A stretch of DNA of 14,079 bases. Source: Acidobacteriota bacterium (GTDB lineage: Bacteria; Acidobacteriota; Vicinamibacteria; Vicinamibacterales; Fen-181). This document shows, piece by piece, positions 7,011 through 13,918 of the stretch; the first letter of the stretch is position 1; every line of letters begins with the position of its first letter. The stretch lies in the NCBI GenBank assembly GCA_021779795.1, contig JAJXZZ010000023.1, forward strand, positions 1 to 14,079. The letters run 5' to 3'. Position numbers and translations under genes: made by a program. The notes under the pieces were generated by a model. That model made no database searches. It saw only the letters and a list, made by a program, of their open reading frames with translations, and was not told the origin of the DNA.

Positions 7011-7739
7011 ATGATCGACCTCTTCGCCCGTCCCTCCCCGCGCCTCGAGCGGGCGCTCGAGATCGCGAACATCGTCCATGCGGGCGCGGTGCGCAAGGGC
7101 ACCGAGATCCCCTACATCAAGCACCCCATCGCCGTCGCGCGCATCCTCGAGTCGCACGGCTACGGCGAGGACCTGGTGATTGCCGGCCTGCTGCACGACA
7201 CGGTCGAGGACGCGAAGTACGGCAGCCTCGAGCTGCAGCAGCGGCTGAGCGCGGCGGCGGGGCGGGAGCGGCTCGCGGCGCCGGCCGACCCGTGGGCGTT
7301 CCGCCGGGCGTTCCTCGCGTTCCTCGCCGACGAGTTCGGCCCGGCGGTGTTCGGCCTCGTGATGGCGGTGACCGAGAAGAAGAACGACGGCCGGCCGCAC
7401 CCCGACTGGCTCGAGCGCAAGAAGGAGCAGCTCGATCACCTGGCGCAGGCCTCGACCGACGAGGCGGCGCTCAAGGCGGCCGACGCGCTGCACAACATCA
7501 CCTGCACGCTCGAGGACGTGCGGCGCCTGGGCCTGGGCGTCCTCGACCGGTTCCGCGGCGGCCCCCTCGTCGCCTGGCACTACTCGGCCGTCGCGCGGCT
7601 CGCCGCGGATCGCGTGCCGGCCGGCGACCCGCTGGCAACGGCGGTGGTGGACGCGGCGGCGCAGTTCTCGACCGCCGTGCGCGACCTCAGGCCCGCGCCC
7701 GGCCAGAAGGGGCCGTACCCGGAGCCGGTCATCTACTAG
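7011..7739 (+). CDS. Mesh1-like HD hydrolase (possible small alarmone hydrolase)
   Basis: This is a 242-residue stand-alone HD-domain protein resembling the hydrolase half of RelA/SpoT and the small hydrolase Mesh1, with no synthetase, TGS or ACT domain. The metal ligands are in place: His23, His62-Asp63 (in LLHDTVED, 61-67) and Asp158 (in ALKAADALHN, 153-162). The pocket residues known from SpoT and Mesh1 are also seen: RKG at 28-30, PYIKHP at 34-39, Glu66-Asp67 and Asn162. Such enzymes remove the 3'-diphosphate of (p)ppGpp; animal Mesh1 also dephosphorylates NADPH, so the substrate is not certain. Compared with Mesh1 there is an extra segment around 80-105 and a longer C-terminus. The start at ATG 7011 follows a GGAG site at 7002-7005 with 5-base spacing. 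It is cytoplasmic (no signal), probably in an operon behind the ChaN-PDZ gene, though no shared function is evident. Confidence 0.82.
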   Translation: MIDLFARPSPRLERALEIANIVHAGAVRKGTEIPYIKHPIAVARILESHGYGEDLVIAGLLHDTVEDAKYGSLELQQRLSAAAGRERLAAPADPWAFRRAFLAFLADEFGPAVFGLVMAVTEKKNDGRPHPDWLERKKEQLDHLAQASTDEAALKAADALHNITCTLEDVRRLGLGVLDRFRGGPLVAWHYSAVARLAADRVPAGDPLATAVVDAAAQFSTAVRDLRPAPGQKGPYPEPVIY

Positions 7740-7746
7740 TGGCCGG

Positions 7747-7781
7747 CTGGCGACCCGCGACTGGCGGCTGGCGACTTGCAG
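7747..7781. repeat. Degenerate heptamer array (CTGGCGA-like)
   Basis: Five consecutive 7-base units follow the end of the HD gene: CTGGCGA, CCCGCGA, CTGGCGG, CTGGCGA, CTTGCAG. The 10-mer GGCTGGCGAC is repeated exactly at 7745-7754 and 7766-7775. The core matches that of the octamer array at 10152-10199, on the far side of the S9 peptidase gene. Confidence 0.6.
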
Positions 7782-7793
7782 CCGGAGGCCGGG

Positions 7794-7844
7794 TCCGCGG
7801 CCGGCTGAACCGCAGTCCGCGGCCGGACCGTGATCCGCGGCCAG
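7794..7844. repeat. Three spaced copies of TCCGCGGCC
   Basis: TCCGCGGCCGG occurs at 7794-7804 and 7816-7826, and TCCGCGGCCAG at 7834-7844. Spacings are 22 and 18 bases. Each copy contains the palindrome CCGCGG. They lie in the convergent spacer between the HD hydrolase and the S9 peptidase; I see no promoter reason for them. Confidence 0.5.
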
Positions 7845-7848
7845 CCGA

Positions 7849-7868
7849 GGCAGGGCTGAAGCCCCGCC
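7849..7868. terminator. Hairpin at the end of the S9 peptidase gene, possible bidirectional terminator
   Basis: GGCAGGGC and GCCCCGCC pair in a stem of 7 bp with one A-C mismatch around a TGAA loop. The right arm ends one base before the S9 stop codon (minus strand, 7871-7869). It sits between two convergent genes, where a shared terminator would be expected. There is no clean T-run on either side (TTCTTCCCC follows on the plus strand), so it may be a REP-type palindrome with a side role in termination. Confidence 0.45.
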
Positions 7869-10133
7869 CTACTTCTTCCCCCCGCTCTCGCCCAGCGTGT
7901 CGAGCACCGTCCGCCACGCGAACTTCTGCCCCATCCCGCGGACGTAGTAGTCCATCCACGCCATCTCGGCCACGCTCTTGAAGAACCGGTTGCGCGCGTC
8001 CGGGATCCCGTGCGTCCGGCCCGGGTACACGTAGAACTCGGTCGGCACGCCGAGCTTCTCGAGCGCCATGTGCAGCTCGACCGACTGCGGACTCGGCACC
8101 CGCGGGTCGCCCTGGACGACGTGGATCATCGTCGGGGTCTTCGCGTTCCTGATGTACTTGAGCGGCGACTGCGTCCAGTAGGCGTCGTAGTCGTCGTACG
8201 GCAGCTTGTTGCCCAGGTAGTACTGCCGGTTGCGGTGCACGTCGCTCTCGGCGTACATCGAGATCCAGTTCGACGTCCCGGCGCCGCTGCTGATCGCCTT
8301 GAACCGGTCGGTGTGCGTGAGGATCCAGTTCGACCAGTGGCCGCCCGCGCTCCACCCGAGCGCCCCCATCTTCGCGCCGTCCACGATCCCCTTCGCGACG
8401 AGGTCGTCCACGCCCGACATGATGTCGTCGAAGCCGGGCGCGAAGTAGTTGCCGACGATCCGGGTCTTGTGGGCCTGCCCGTAGTTGGTCGATCCGCTGT
8501 AGTTCGGCAGCAGCACGGCGTAGCCGGCCCCCGCGTAGATCTGCGCGCCGTAGCCGCCGTTGAACCCGAGGACGTCGGCCGCGGCCGGGCCGCCGTGGAT
8601 GGCGACGATGAGCGGGTAGCGGCGGCCGGCCTCGTACCCCACCGGCTTGATCAGGATGCCGCCGACCGTCCGACCGCCCTTCGACGTCCAGCTGATCTCG
8701 GTCTCCTCGCCGAGCGCGAACCGGCGCACCTGCGGATTGGCGTCGGTCAGCTGCACCCACCGCGCCCGGGTCCCGATGGCCGCGACGTCGGGAACGGTGA
8801 AGAACGTGGGCGGCGTCACCGGGTCGGCGTAGTGGATGATCAGCACGCCGGTGTCGCGGTCGCGGTTGACCGAGAGCGCGGCCTTCTCGCCGGTGACCTG
8901 GCGCACGGCGTCCTTCCGGATGTCGAGCGCGAGCAGTTGCGTGGTGGCGCGGACGCCGTCGTTGAAGTAGATCGTGCCGCCGTCCGCCGACCAGAAGCCG
9001 ATCGACACGTCGCCGTCGTACCCGCCGCCGAGCTTGCGCCACTGGCCGCCGCGGGCGGCCACCTCGCGCAGGTAGACCCGGTCGTTGGTCATGCTGTACT
9101 GCTGCAGGTCGTCCGGGGCCGAGAAGGCGACGAACCGGCTGTCGGGCGAGAAGCTCAGCGCGCTCTCACCCACCTCGCGGTTGTCGGCCAGGCGCTCGAT
9201 GCCGCCCGTGGCCACGTTCAGCAGGTACGGGTCGGAGTAGATGTTCTGCTCGGTGATGTTCCGCTCGTACCGGTCGGCCGAGATGCCGCGGAAGCCCACC
9301 CACTTCCCGTCGGGCGAGATCTCGAACTCGCCGACGGTGATGGCCGGATCCTTGACCAGTTCGGTCACTTTGACCGGATCGAGATCGACGGCCCACAGGC
9401 TGTTGAGCGGCGTCACCGGGTTGCTGATGTCCACGGTGAACTTCTTCTCGCGGCGCGCCTTCTCGTCCTTGTCGGCGGCCTCGGGGCCGGCGAAGTAGAT
9501 CCGCCGGTCGTCGGGGGCCCAGGCAAACCGGCCGACGCCGCCGGCCTGCTTGGTCAGCGCCTCGGGCTTGGCCTCGTCGATCCCGTCGGTCGGCAGGCGG
9601 TAGAGCTGCTCGTCGCCCGGCTTGCCGCTGCGGTAGACGAGCCATTTCCCGTCGTGACTGATCGCGTAGCTCGACACCCCTTCCTTGGCCTCGGTGATCT
9701 TCCGGGCCTCGCCGCCGTCGGGCCGCATCAGGTAGAGCTGCTCCTGCAACGCCGACGACGAGGGCGCCTCGCGGTTGGACGCGAAGATGAAGAAGCGGCC
9801 GTCCTTCGCCCACCGGGGATCGGACTCGTTCTTGTCGCGCGTGAACGTCATCTGCCGCGTGCTCGCCACCCCCTTCTCGAGCGAGACGAGATAGAGGTCG
9901 CTCTGCCGCTCCGCGTCCTGCCAGTCGGGCGTGGTGATCGTGTAGAGCAGCCAGCGGCCGTCGGGGCTCGGCACGGGCGAGCCCACCTGCCGCATCTCCT
10001 GCACGTCGAGGAAGGTCATCGGGCGCTGGCCGGAGGGCGCCTTGGCCTGCGCCGCCACGGGCCCGGCCGCGAGCAGGCCGACCGCCACCACCATCACCAG
10101 CACGGCGAGCGTTCTCAGCATCGAGTTGCGCAT
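7869..10133 (-). CDS. Secreted S9-family (prolyl oligopeptidase-like) serine peptidase
   Basis: The protein has 754 residues. A signal peptide (hydrophobic 9-23, probable cut after VAAQA at 30) indicates export. Residues about 40-450 are a WD40-like beta-propeller, with repeated PDGRW, DGKWL and SPDSRF blades. The C-terminal alpha/beta hydrolase covers about 480-754. The catalytic triad is visible: Ser595 in GWSAGG (593-598), Asp676 in DPRVP, and His708 in GRTHG. The HGGP motif (513-516) and NYSGSTNYG (544-552) build the oxyanion region; the usual NxRGS has Ser in place of Arg. It resembles S9C dipeptidyl-peptidase 5 or acylaminoacyl-peptidase enzymes, which trim short peptides entering through the propeller. 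Exact specificity cannot be read. ATG 10133 has an ATGAGG ribosome site 5 bases upstream; a second ATG four codons in lacks one. An octamer repeat array lies in its upstream region. Confidence 0.93.
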   Translation of the reverse strand: MRNSMLRTLAVLVMVVAVGLLAAGPVAAQAKAPSGQRPMTFLDVQEMRQVGSPVPSPDGRWLLYTITTPDWQDAERQSDLYLVSLEKGVASTRQMTFTRDKNESDPRWAKDGRFFIFASNREAPSSSALQEQLYLMRPDGGEARKITEAKEGVSSYAISHDGKWLVYRSGKPGDEQLYRLPTDGIDEAKPEALTKQAGGVGRFAWAPDDRRIYFAGPEAADKDEKARREKKFTVDISNPVTPLNSLWAVDLDPVKVTELVKDPAITVGEFEISPDGKWVGFRGISADRYERNITEQNIYSDPYLLNVATGGIERLADNREVGESALSFSPDSRFVAFSAPDDLQQYSMTNDRVYLREVAARGGQWRKLGGGYDGDVSIGFWSADGGTIYFNDGVRATTQLLALDIRKDAVRQVTGEKAALSVNRDRDTGVLIIHYADPVTPPTFFTVPDVAAIGTRARWVQLTDANPQVRRFALGEETEISWTSKGGRTVGGILIKPVGYEAGRRYPLIVAIHGGPAAADVLGFNGGYGAQIYAGAGYAVLLPNYSGSTNYGQAHKTRIVGNYFAPGFDDIMSGVDDLVAKGIVDGAKMGALGWSAGGHWSNWILTHTDRFKAISSGAGTSNWISMYAESDVHRNRQYYLGNKLPYDDYDAYWTQSPLKYIRNAKTPTMIHVVQGDPRVPSPQSVELHMALEKLGVPTEFYVYPGRTHGIPDARNRFFKSVAEMAWMDYYVRGMGQKFAWRTVLDTLGESGGKK

Positions 10134-10151
10134 AGGAGCCTCATTGATTGC

Positions 10152-10199
10152 ATCTTGCGATCTTGCGATCTTGCGATCTTGCGAACTGGCGATCTGGCG
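10152..10199. repeat. 8-bp tandem repeat array, six units
   Basis: Four exact copies of ATCTTGCG (10152-10183) are followed by AACTGGCG (10184-10191) and ATCTGGCG (10192-10199). The array lies between the divergent S9 peptidase and glycosidase genes, starting 18 bases upstream of the S9 start codon. It would fall in the S9 5' untranslated region if that gene starts from the -10 near 10235, and it lies upstream of the glycosidase promoter. Confidence 0.85.
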
Positions 10200-10231
10200 A
10201 TCTCCACGCCAGCCCAGCCGTTCACCGCGGA

Positions 10232-10238
10232 TATACTA
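10232..10238. promoter_or_regulatory. -10 element of the glycosidase promoter, possibly bidirectional
   Basis: On the plus strand TATACT (10232-10237) is five of six to TATAAT and lies exactly 7 bases (ACCCGCG) before ATG 10245, with no Shine-Dalgarno. On the minus strand the overlapping TAGTAT (10238-10233) also fits TANNNT and points toward the S9 peptidase, predicting a leader of roughly 90 bases for it. No -35 is convincing on either side. Confidence 0.5.
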
Positions 10239-10244
10239 CCCGCG

Positions 10245-12707
10245 ATGAGGACAATTGCAGCCTCGGTTCTGATCGCCATGGCCGTGGCCCTGCCCTGCGG
10301 CGCGGCCGACCCGGCCCCCGGCACCGTCCCCCGCTTCGCGCGCGACCCGAACCCGATCGCGCTCGCCGGGTCCGCCCGCCCGACCCGCTACATGGAAGCC
10401 TCCGGCCTCCGCGCCGCCTTCCTCGGGCGGGAGGACGGCAGCTTCGAGGCCTGGGCGTACCCGCTGAAGATCCTCCACGACTTCAACCTGTCGTTCGGGA
10501 TCGCCGCCTACGCCGACCCGATCCCCGGCGCCAGCCTGGCGACGACCGTGGACGTCCGCCCCGAGGCCTCGACGGTGCGCTACTCCCACGCCGCGTTCAC
10601 GGTGGACGCGACGTGGCTGGTGCCGCGGGACCTGCCGGGCGGCCTCGTCCTGCTCGACGTCAAGACGACCGAGCCGCTCACGGTCTACGTCAAGTTCCGG
10701 CCCGACCTGAAGCCGATGTGGCCGGCCGCGCTCGGCGGGCAGTACAGCTACTGGGACGACGACCTCAAGGCCTACGTCATCGGCGAGGGCAGCGGCCGGA
10801 ACGCGGCGATCGTCGGGTCGCCACTCGGCCTGACGCCGCCCGAGCAGCCGGCCCACAACCTGCCCGACGCCCCGTCGCAGTTCGCCATCCGCATCACGCC
10901 CGAGGTGGCGGCGCGCGGCCTGGTGCCGATCGTGATCGCGGCGAGCGTGGACAAGCTGGAGGGCGCGAAGAAGGCGTACGCGGCGCTGCTGGCCTCGCCC
11001 GAGGCGCTCTACCACGAGGCGGCGGCGCACTACCGCCGGCTGCGCGAGGACATGACGAGCCTCGAGTCGCCCGACCGGCGGTTCGACCTGGCCTTCGAGT
11101 GGGGCAAGGTGGCGCTCGACAAGGGGTTCGTCTGCAACCCGCAGCTCGGCTGCGGCCTCATCGCGGGCCTCGGCCCGTCGGGCACGACCGAGCGGCCCGG
11201 CTTCGGCTGGTTCTTCGGCGGCGACGCGTTCATCAACGACTGGGCGATCTCCTCCTACGGCGACCTCGACACGGTGCGCCAGTCGCTCGAGTTCCTCCGC
11301 AAGCGCCAGCGCGCCGACGGCAAGATGATGCACGAGCTGTCGCAGGGCGCCGCCTACATCCGCTGGTTCGAGGACTACCCGTACGGCTACTACCACGCCG
11401 ACACGACGCCGCTCTACATCATCGCGGTGCGCGACTACGTGCGCGCCAGCGGCGACCAGGCGTTCGCGAAGGACTTCTGGCCCTCGATGCGGAAGGCGTA
11501 CGACTACTGCGTCTCGACCGACGCGGACGGCGACGGCCTGATGGACAACACGAAGGCCGGCCTGGCCGCCGTCGAGACCGGCGCGCTGCGCAGCCGCGAC
11601 GTGCAGACCGACGTGTTCCTCGGCTCGGTGTGGACCGAGGCGGCCGCGGCGGCCGCCGACCTCGCGGCGACGGCCGACCCCGCGTTCGTCCCGACGGCCC
11701 GGGCCGAGGCCGCGAAGGCGCACGCCTCGCTCAACCGGCGGTTTCTCGACGACGCGGCGCGGCGGATCGACTTCGCGATCATGAAGGACGGGACGGGCCA
11801 GGCCGAGCAGACCGTGTGGCCCGCGTTCGGCATCTGGCGCGGCGTGTTCGACCCGGGCCACCCGGCCGTCGCCGGCATGCTCGACGAGCTGGCGGGCGCC
11901 GGCCTCGGCACCGACTGGGGCGCGCGGATGCTGTCGAAGGACAGCACGCTGTACGAACCGCTTTCCTACAACAACGGCGCGTCGTGGCCGTTCCTCACCG
12001 GGTGGGCCGTGCTGGCGCTCTACAAGGAGGGCCGGGCGGACGCCGCCTGGCGGTACCTCGACTCGCTGGCCGACCTCACCTTCCTCGAGCCGCGCGGCTA
12101 CGTGCCGGAACTGTTCTCGGGCGATCTGCTCCGGTCGATCGACGCCGCCGTGCCCCACCAGTTGTTCGCCACGACCGGGTTCGTCTCGGGCGTGATGCGC
12201 GGCCTGGTCGGGCTCGAAGAGACCGACAGCGGGCTGCGGCTCTCGCCCCGCCTGCCGCCGGAGTGGGACCACCTCGTCGTGAAGAACCTCCGGTGGCGCG
12301 ACGCGCGCGCCACCCTCGAGATCCGCCGCGACGCCGGCGGGGCGGTCACCTTCAAGGTCGTGGACACGACGGCCCGCCACCTGCCGGTCACGCTCGCCCC
12401 CGCGCCGCCGCCGGGCGTCACGCTCGTGCCCGAGGAGCCGCCGCTCAGGCTCGGCGACGCTCCGCGGCGGCTGCGGATCATCGAGACGCGCACCGACGCG
12501 GGCGTCTACACCGCGCGCCTGCAGGGGCTGCGCGGACACACGTACCGCGTGCGCCTCGACGTGCCGTTCGCGGTGCAGTCGATCGAGGGCGGGCGCGAGG
12601 TGGCCCGGGACGGGCGCGCCCGGATCGTCGAGATCGCCGTGCCCGACGGCCCGGCGCGGTGGGTGAACTGCCGGCTCGTCGTCCGGCTCGGTTCCCGGCT
12701 CAAGTGA
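10245..12707 (+). CDS. Secreted six-hairpin glycoside hydrolase (amylo-alpha-1,6-glucosidase/GDE-like)
   Basis: The protein has 820 residues. A signal peptide (hydrophobic 4-17, cut near CGAA at 18-21) indicates export; the cysteine is preceded by proline, so this is not a lipoprotein. Residues about 35-260 look like an N-terminal beta-sandwich. Residues about 275-660 look like an (alpha/alpha)6 barrel of the kind found in glycogen-debranching, GH15, GH63 and GH78 enzymes. Landmarks are GFGWFFGGDAFINDW at 319-333, YGYYHADTTPLYIIAVRDYV at 380-399, ADGDGLMDNT at 427-436 and LYEPLSYNNGASWPFLTGW at 569-587. A C-terminal beta domain (about 660-820) follows. Asp327, Glu444 and Glu571 are candidate acidic catalytic residues, but I cannot assign them or the substrate. 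Alpha-glucan or an alpha-linked oligosaccharide is a guess. It is first in an operon with a secreted mutarotase 17 bases downstream, and has a leaderless-type promoter. Confidence 0.78.
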   Translation: MRTIAASVLIAMAVALPCGAADPAPGTVPRFARDPNPIALAGSARPTRYMEASGLRAAFLGREDGSFEAWAYPLKILHDFNLSFGIAAYADPIPGASLATTVDVRPEASTVRYSHAAFTVDATWLVPRDLPGGLVLLDVKTTEPLTVYVKFRPDLKPMWPAALGGQYSYWDDDLKAYVIGEGSGRNAAIVGSPLGLTPPEQPAHNLPDAPSQFAIRITPEVAARGLVPIVIAASVDKLEGAKKAYAALLASPEALYHEAAAHYRRLREDMTSLESPDRRFDLAFEWGKVALDKGFVCNPQLGCGLIAGLGPSGTTERPGFGWFFGGDAFINDWAISSYGDLDTVRQSLEFLRKRQRADGKMMHELSQGAAYIRWFEDYPYGYYHADTTPLYIIAVRDYVRASGDQAFAKDFWPSMRKAYDYCVSTDADGDGLMDNTKAGLAAVETGALRSRDVQTDVFLGSVWTEAAAAAADLAATADPAFVPTARAEAAKAHASLNRRFLDDAARRIDFAIMKDGTGQAEQTVWPAFGIWRGVFDPGHPAVAGMLDELAGAGLGTDWGARMLSKDSTLYEPLSYNNGASWPFLTGWAVLALYKEGRADAAWRYLDSLADLTFLEPRGYVPELFSGDLLRSIDAAVPHQLFATTGFVSGVMRGLVGLEETDSGLRLSPRLPPEWDHLVVKNLRWRDARATLEIRRDAGGAVTFKVVDTTARHLPVTLAPAPPPGVTLVPEEPPLRLGDAPRRLRIIETRTDAGVYTARLQGLRGHTYRVRLDVPFAVQSIEGGREVARDGRARIVEIAVPDGPARWVNCRLVVRLGSRLK

Positions 12708-12724
12708 AGCGGAAGGAGACGCAG

Positions 12725-13918
12725 GTGACACGCCATCTCTCGATTCTCGTCGTGGTCGGGCTCGCCCTCGCCGCGGGAGCGCCGGCGCTGGCCGGGGGCC
12801 GGCCGCAGGCCTCGCCGGCCGCGAAGCCCGTATCGAAGACCCCGTTCGGCAAGACAAAGGACGGCACGCCCGTGGACCTCTACACGCTGACCAACCGCCA
12901 CGGCATGACCGCGAAGGTCATGACCTACGGCGCCACGCTCACCGAGCTCATCGTCCCCGACAGGGCGGGCACGCCCGGCGACGTCGTCCTGGGCTTCGAC
13001 TCCCTGCAGCCGTACCTGGCCGGCGTGCCGTACTTCGGCGCGACGGTCGGCCGCGTCGGCAACCGGATCGCGAAGGGCACGTTCACGCTCGACGGGAAGA
13101 CGTATCACCTCGCCACCAACAACGGCCCCAACCACCTGCACGGCGGCAACGTCGGGTTCGACAAGGTGGTGTGGAAGGCGCAGGTGGTGCCGGCGAAGCA
13201 CGGCGAGGCGGTGAAGTTCACCTACCGCAGCCGCGACGGCGAGGAAGGCTACCCCGGCACGCTCGACGTCAGCGTCGTCTACACGCTGACCGACGAGAAC
13301 CAGCTCCGCCTCGACTACGCGGCGACGACCGACAAGGCCACGCCCGTGAACCTGACCAACCACAGCTACTTCAACCTGTCGGGCGACGGCAGCGGCAGCA
13401 TCCTCGGCGAGGTGCTGATGATCAACGCGGACGAGATCACGCCCGTGGACGACACGCTCATCCCGACCGGCGCGCTGCTGCCGGTCAAGGGGACCGTGTT
13501 CGACTTCACGAAGCCGACGGCGATCGGCGCGCGCATCGACCAGGTGCCGGTCGCCCCGCCCGTCGGGTACGACCACAACTACGTCCTTCGGAAGGCGAAG
13601 GGCGGAGGGCGGGAGGCGGGAACGGCCGGCCGGCAGGCGGAAGGCGCGCTCACGCTGGCGGCGCGCGTCGCCGACCCGAAGTCGGGCCGCGTGATGGAGG
13701 TGCTGACGACGGAACCGGGGGTGCAGTTCTACTCGGGAAACTTCCTGGACGGGACGATCAAGAACCGGCACGGCGTGCCCTACCGGATCCACGACGCCTT
13801 CTGCCTCGAGACGCAGCACTTCCCCGACTCGGTGAACCACCCGAACTTCCCGTCCACGATCCTCCGGCCGGGCCAGGTCTACCGCTCGACGACGGTGTAT
13901 GCGTTTTCGGTGGAGTAG
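12725..13918 (+). CDS. galM: Secreted aldose 1-epimerase (galactose mutarotase)
   Basis: GalM interconverts the alpha and beta anomers of glucose or galactose. The 397 residues (family core about 340) include a signal peptide at about 1-24, so this copy works outside the cytoplasm. The mature domain shows GRVGNRIAKG at 109-118, NHLHGG at 136-141 (His139), VNLTNHSYFNL at 208-218 (catalytic acid His213) and CLETQHFPDSVNHP at 360-373 (catalytic base Glu361). Residues about 289-308 form an unusual Gly/Arg/Ala-rich insert between YDHNYVL and ALTLAARV that looks derived from a DNA repeat. I chose GTG 12725 because AAGGAG at 12713-12718 stands 6 bases upstream and the signal peptide follows directly; a GTG at 12704 would overlap the upstream stop. 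It probably equilibrates sugars released by the glycosidase encoded just before it. Confidence 0.92.
   Translation: MTRHLSILVVVGLALAAGAPALAGGRPQASPAAKPVSKTPFGKTKDGTPVDLYTLTNRHGMTAKVMTYGATLTELIVPDRAGTPGDVVLGFDSLQPYLAGVPYFGATVGRVGNRIAKGTFTLDGKTYHLATNNGPNHLHGGNVGFDKVVWKAQVVPAKHGEAVKFTYRSRDGEEGYPGTLDVSVVYTLTDENQLRLDYAATTDKATPVNLTNHSYFNLSGDGSGSILGEVLMINADEITPVDDTLIPTGALLPVKGTVFDFTKPTAIGARIDQVPVAPPVGYDHNYVLRKAKGGGREAGTAGRQAEGALTLAARVADPKSGRVMEVLTTEPGVQFYSGNFLDGTIKNRHGVPYRIHDAFCLETQHFPDSVNHPNFPSTILRPGQVYRSTTVYAFSVE
13589..13646 (+). repeat. Repeat-derived in-frame insert within galM
   Basis: This purine- and G-rich stretch encodes the extra residues 289-308 of the epimerase. Its first 18 bases (13589-13606) reappear inverted at 14060-14077 in the spacer after the gene, and its last 11 bases (13636-13646) match 14069-14079 inverted. 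The reading frame is kept. Confidence 0.6.

Noticed and set aside
10152..10199. CRISPR array
   Set aside because: The units are 8 bases with no spacers, so this is a simple tandem repeat, and no cas gene is present.
8010..10244. The long plus-strand open frame upstream of the glycosidase, opposite the S9 peptidase
   Set aside because: The sequence before ATG 10245 is shadow of the S9 gene; the signal peptide and promoter place the true start at 10245.
10292..10307. Lipoprotein lipobox in the glycosidase signal peptide
   Set aside because: The cysteine at residue 18 is preceded by proline, which does not fit the lipobox, and a normal signal peptidase I site follows.
12506..13840. A 444-codon minus-strand open frame opposite galM
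   Set aside because: It mirrors galM, with repeated His/Val/Arg/Asp runs typical of antisense frames in this composition; no start signal or domain supports it.
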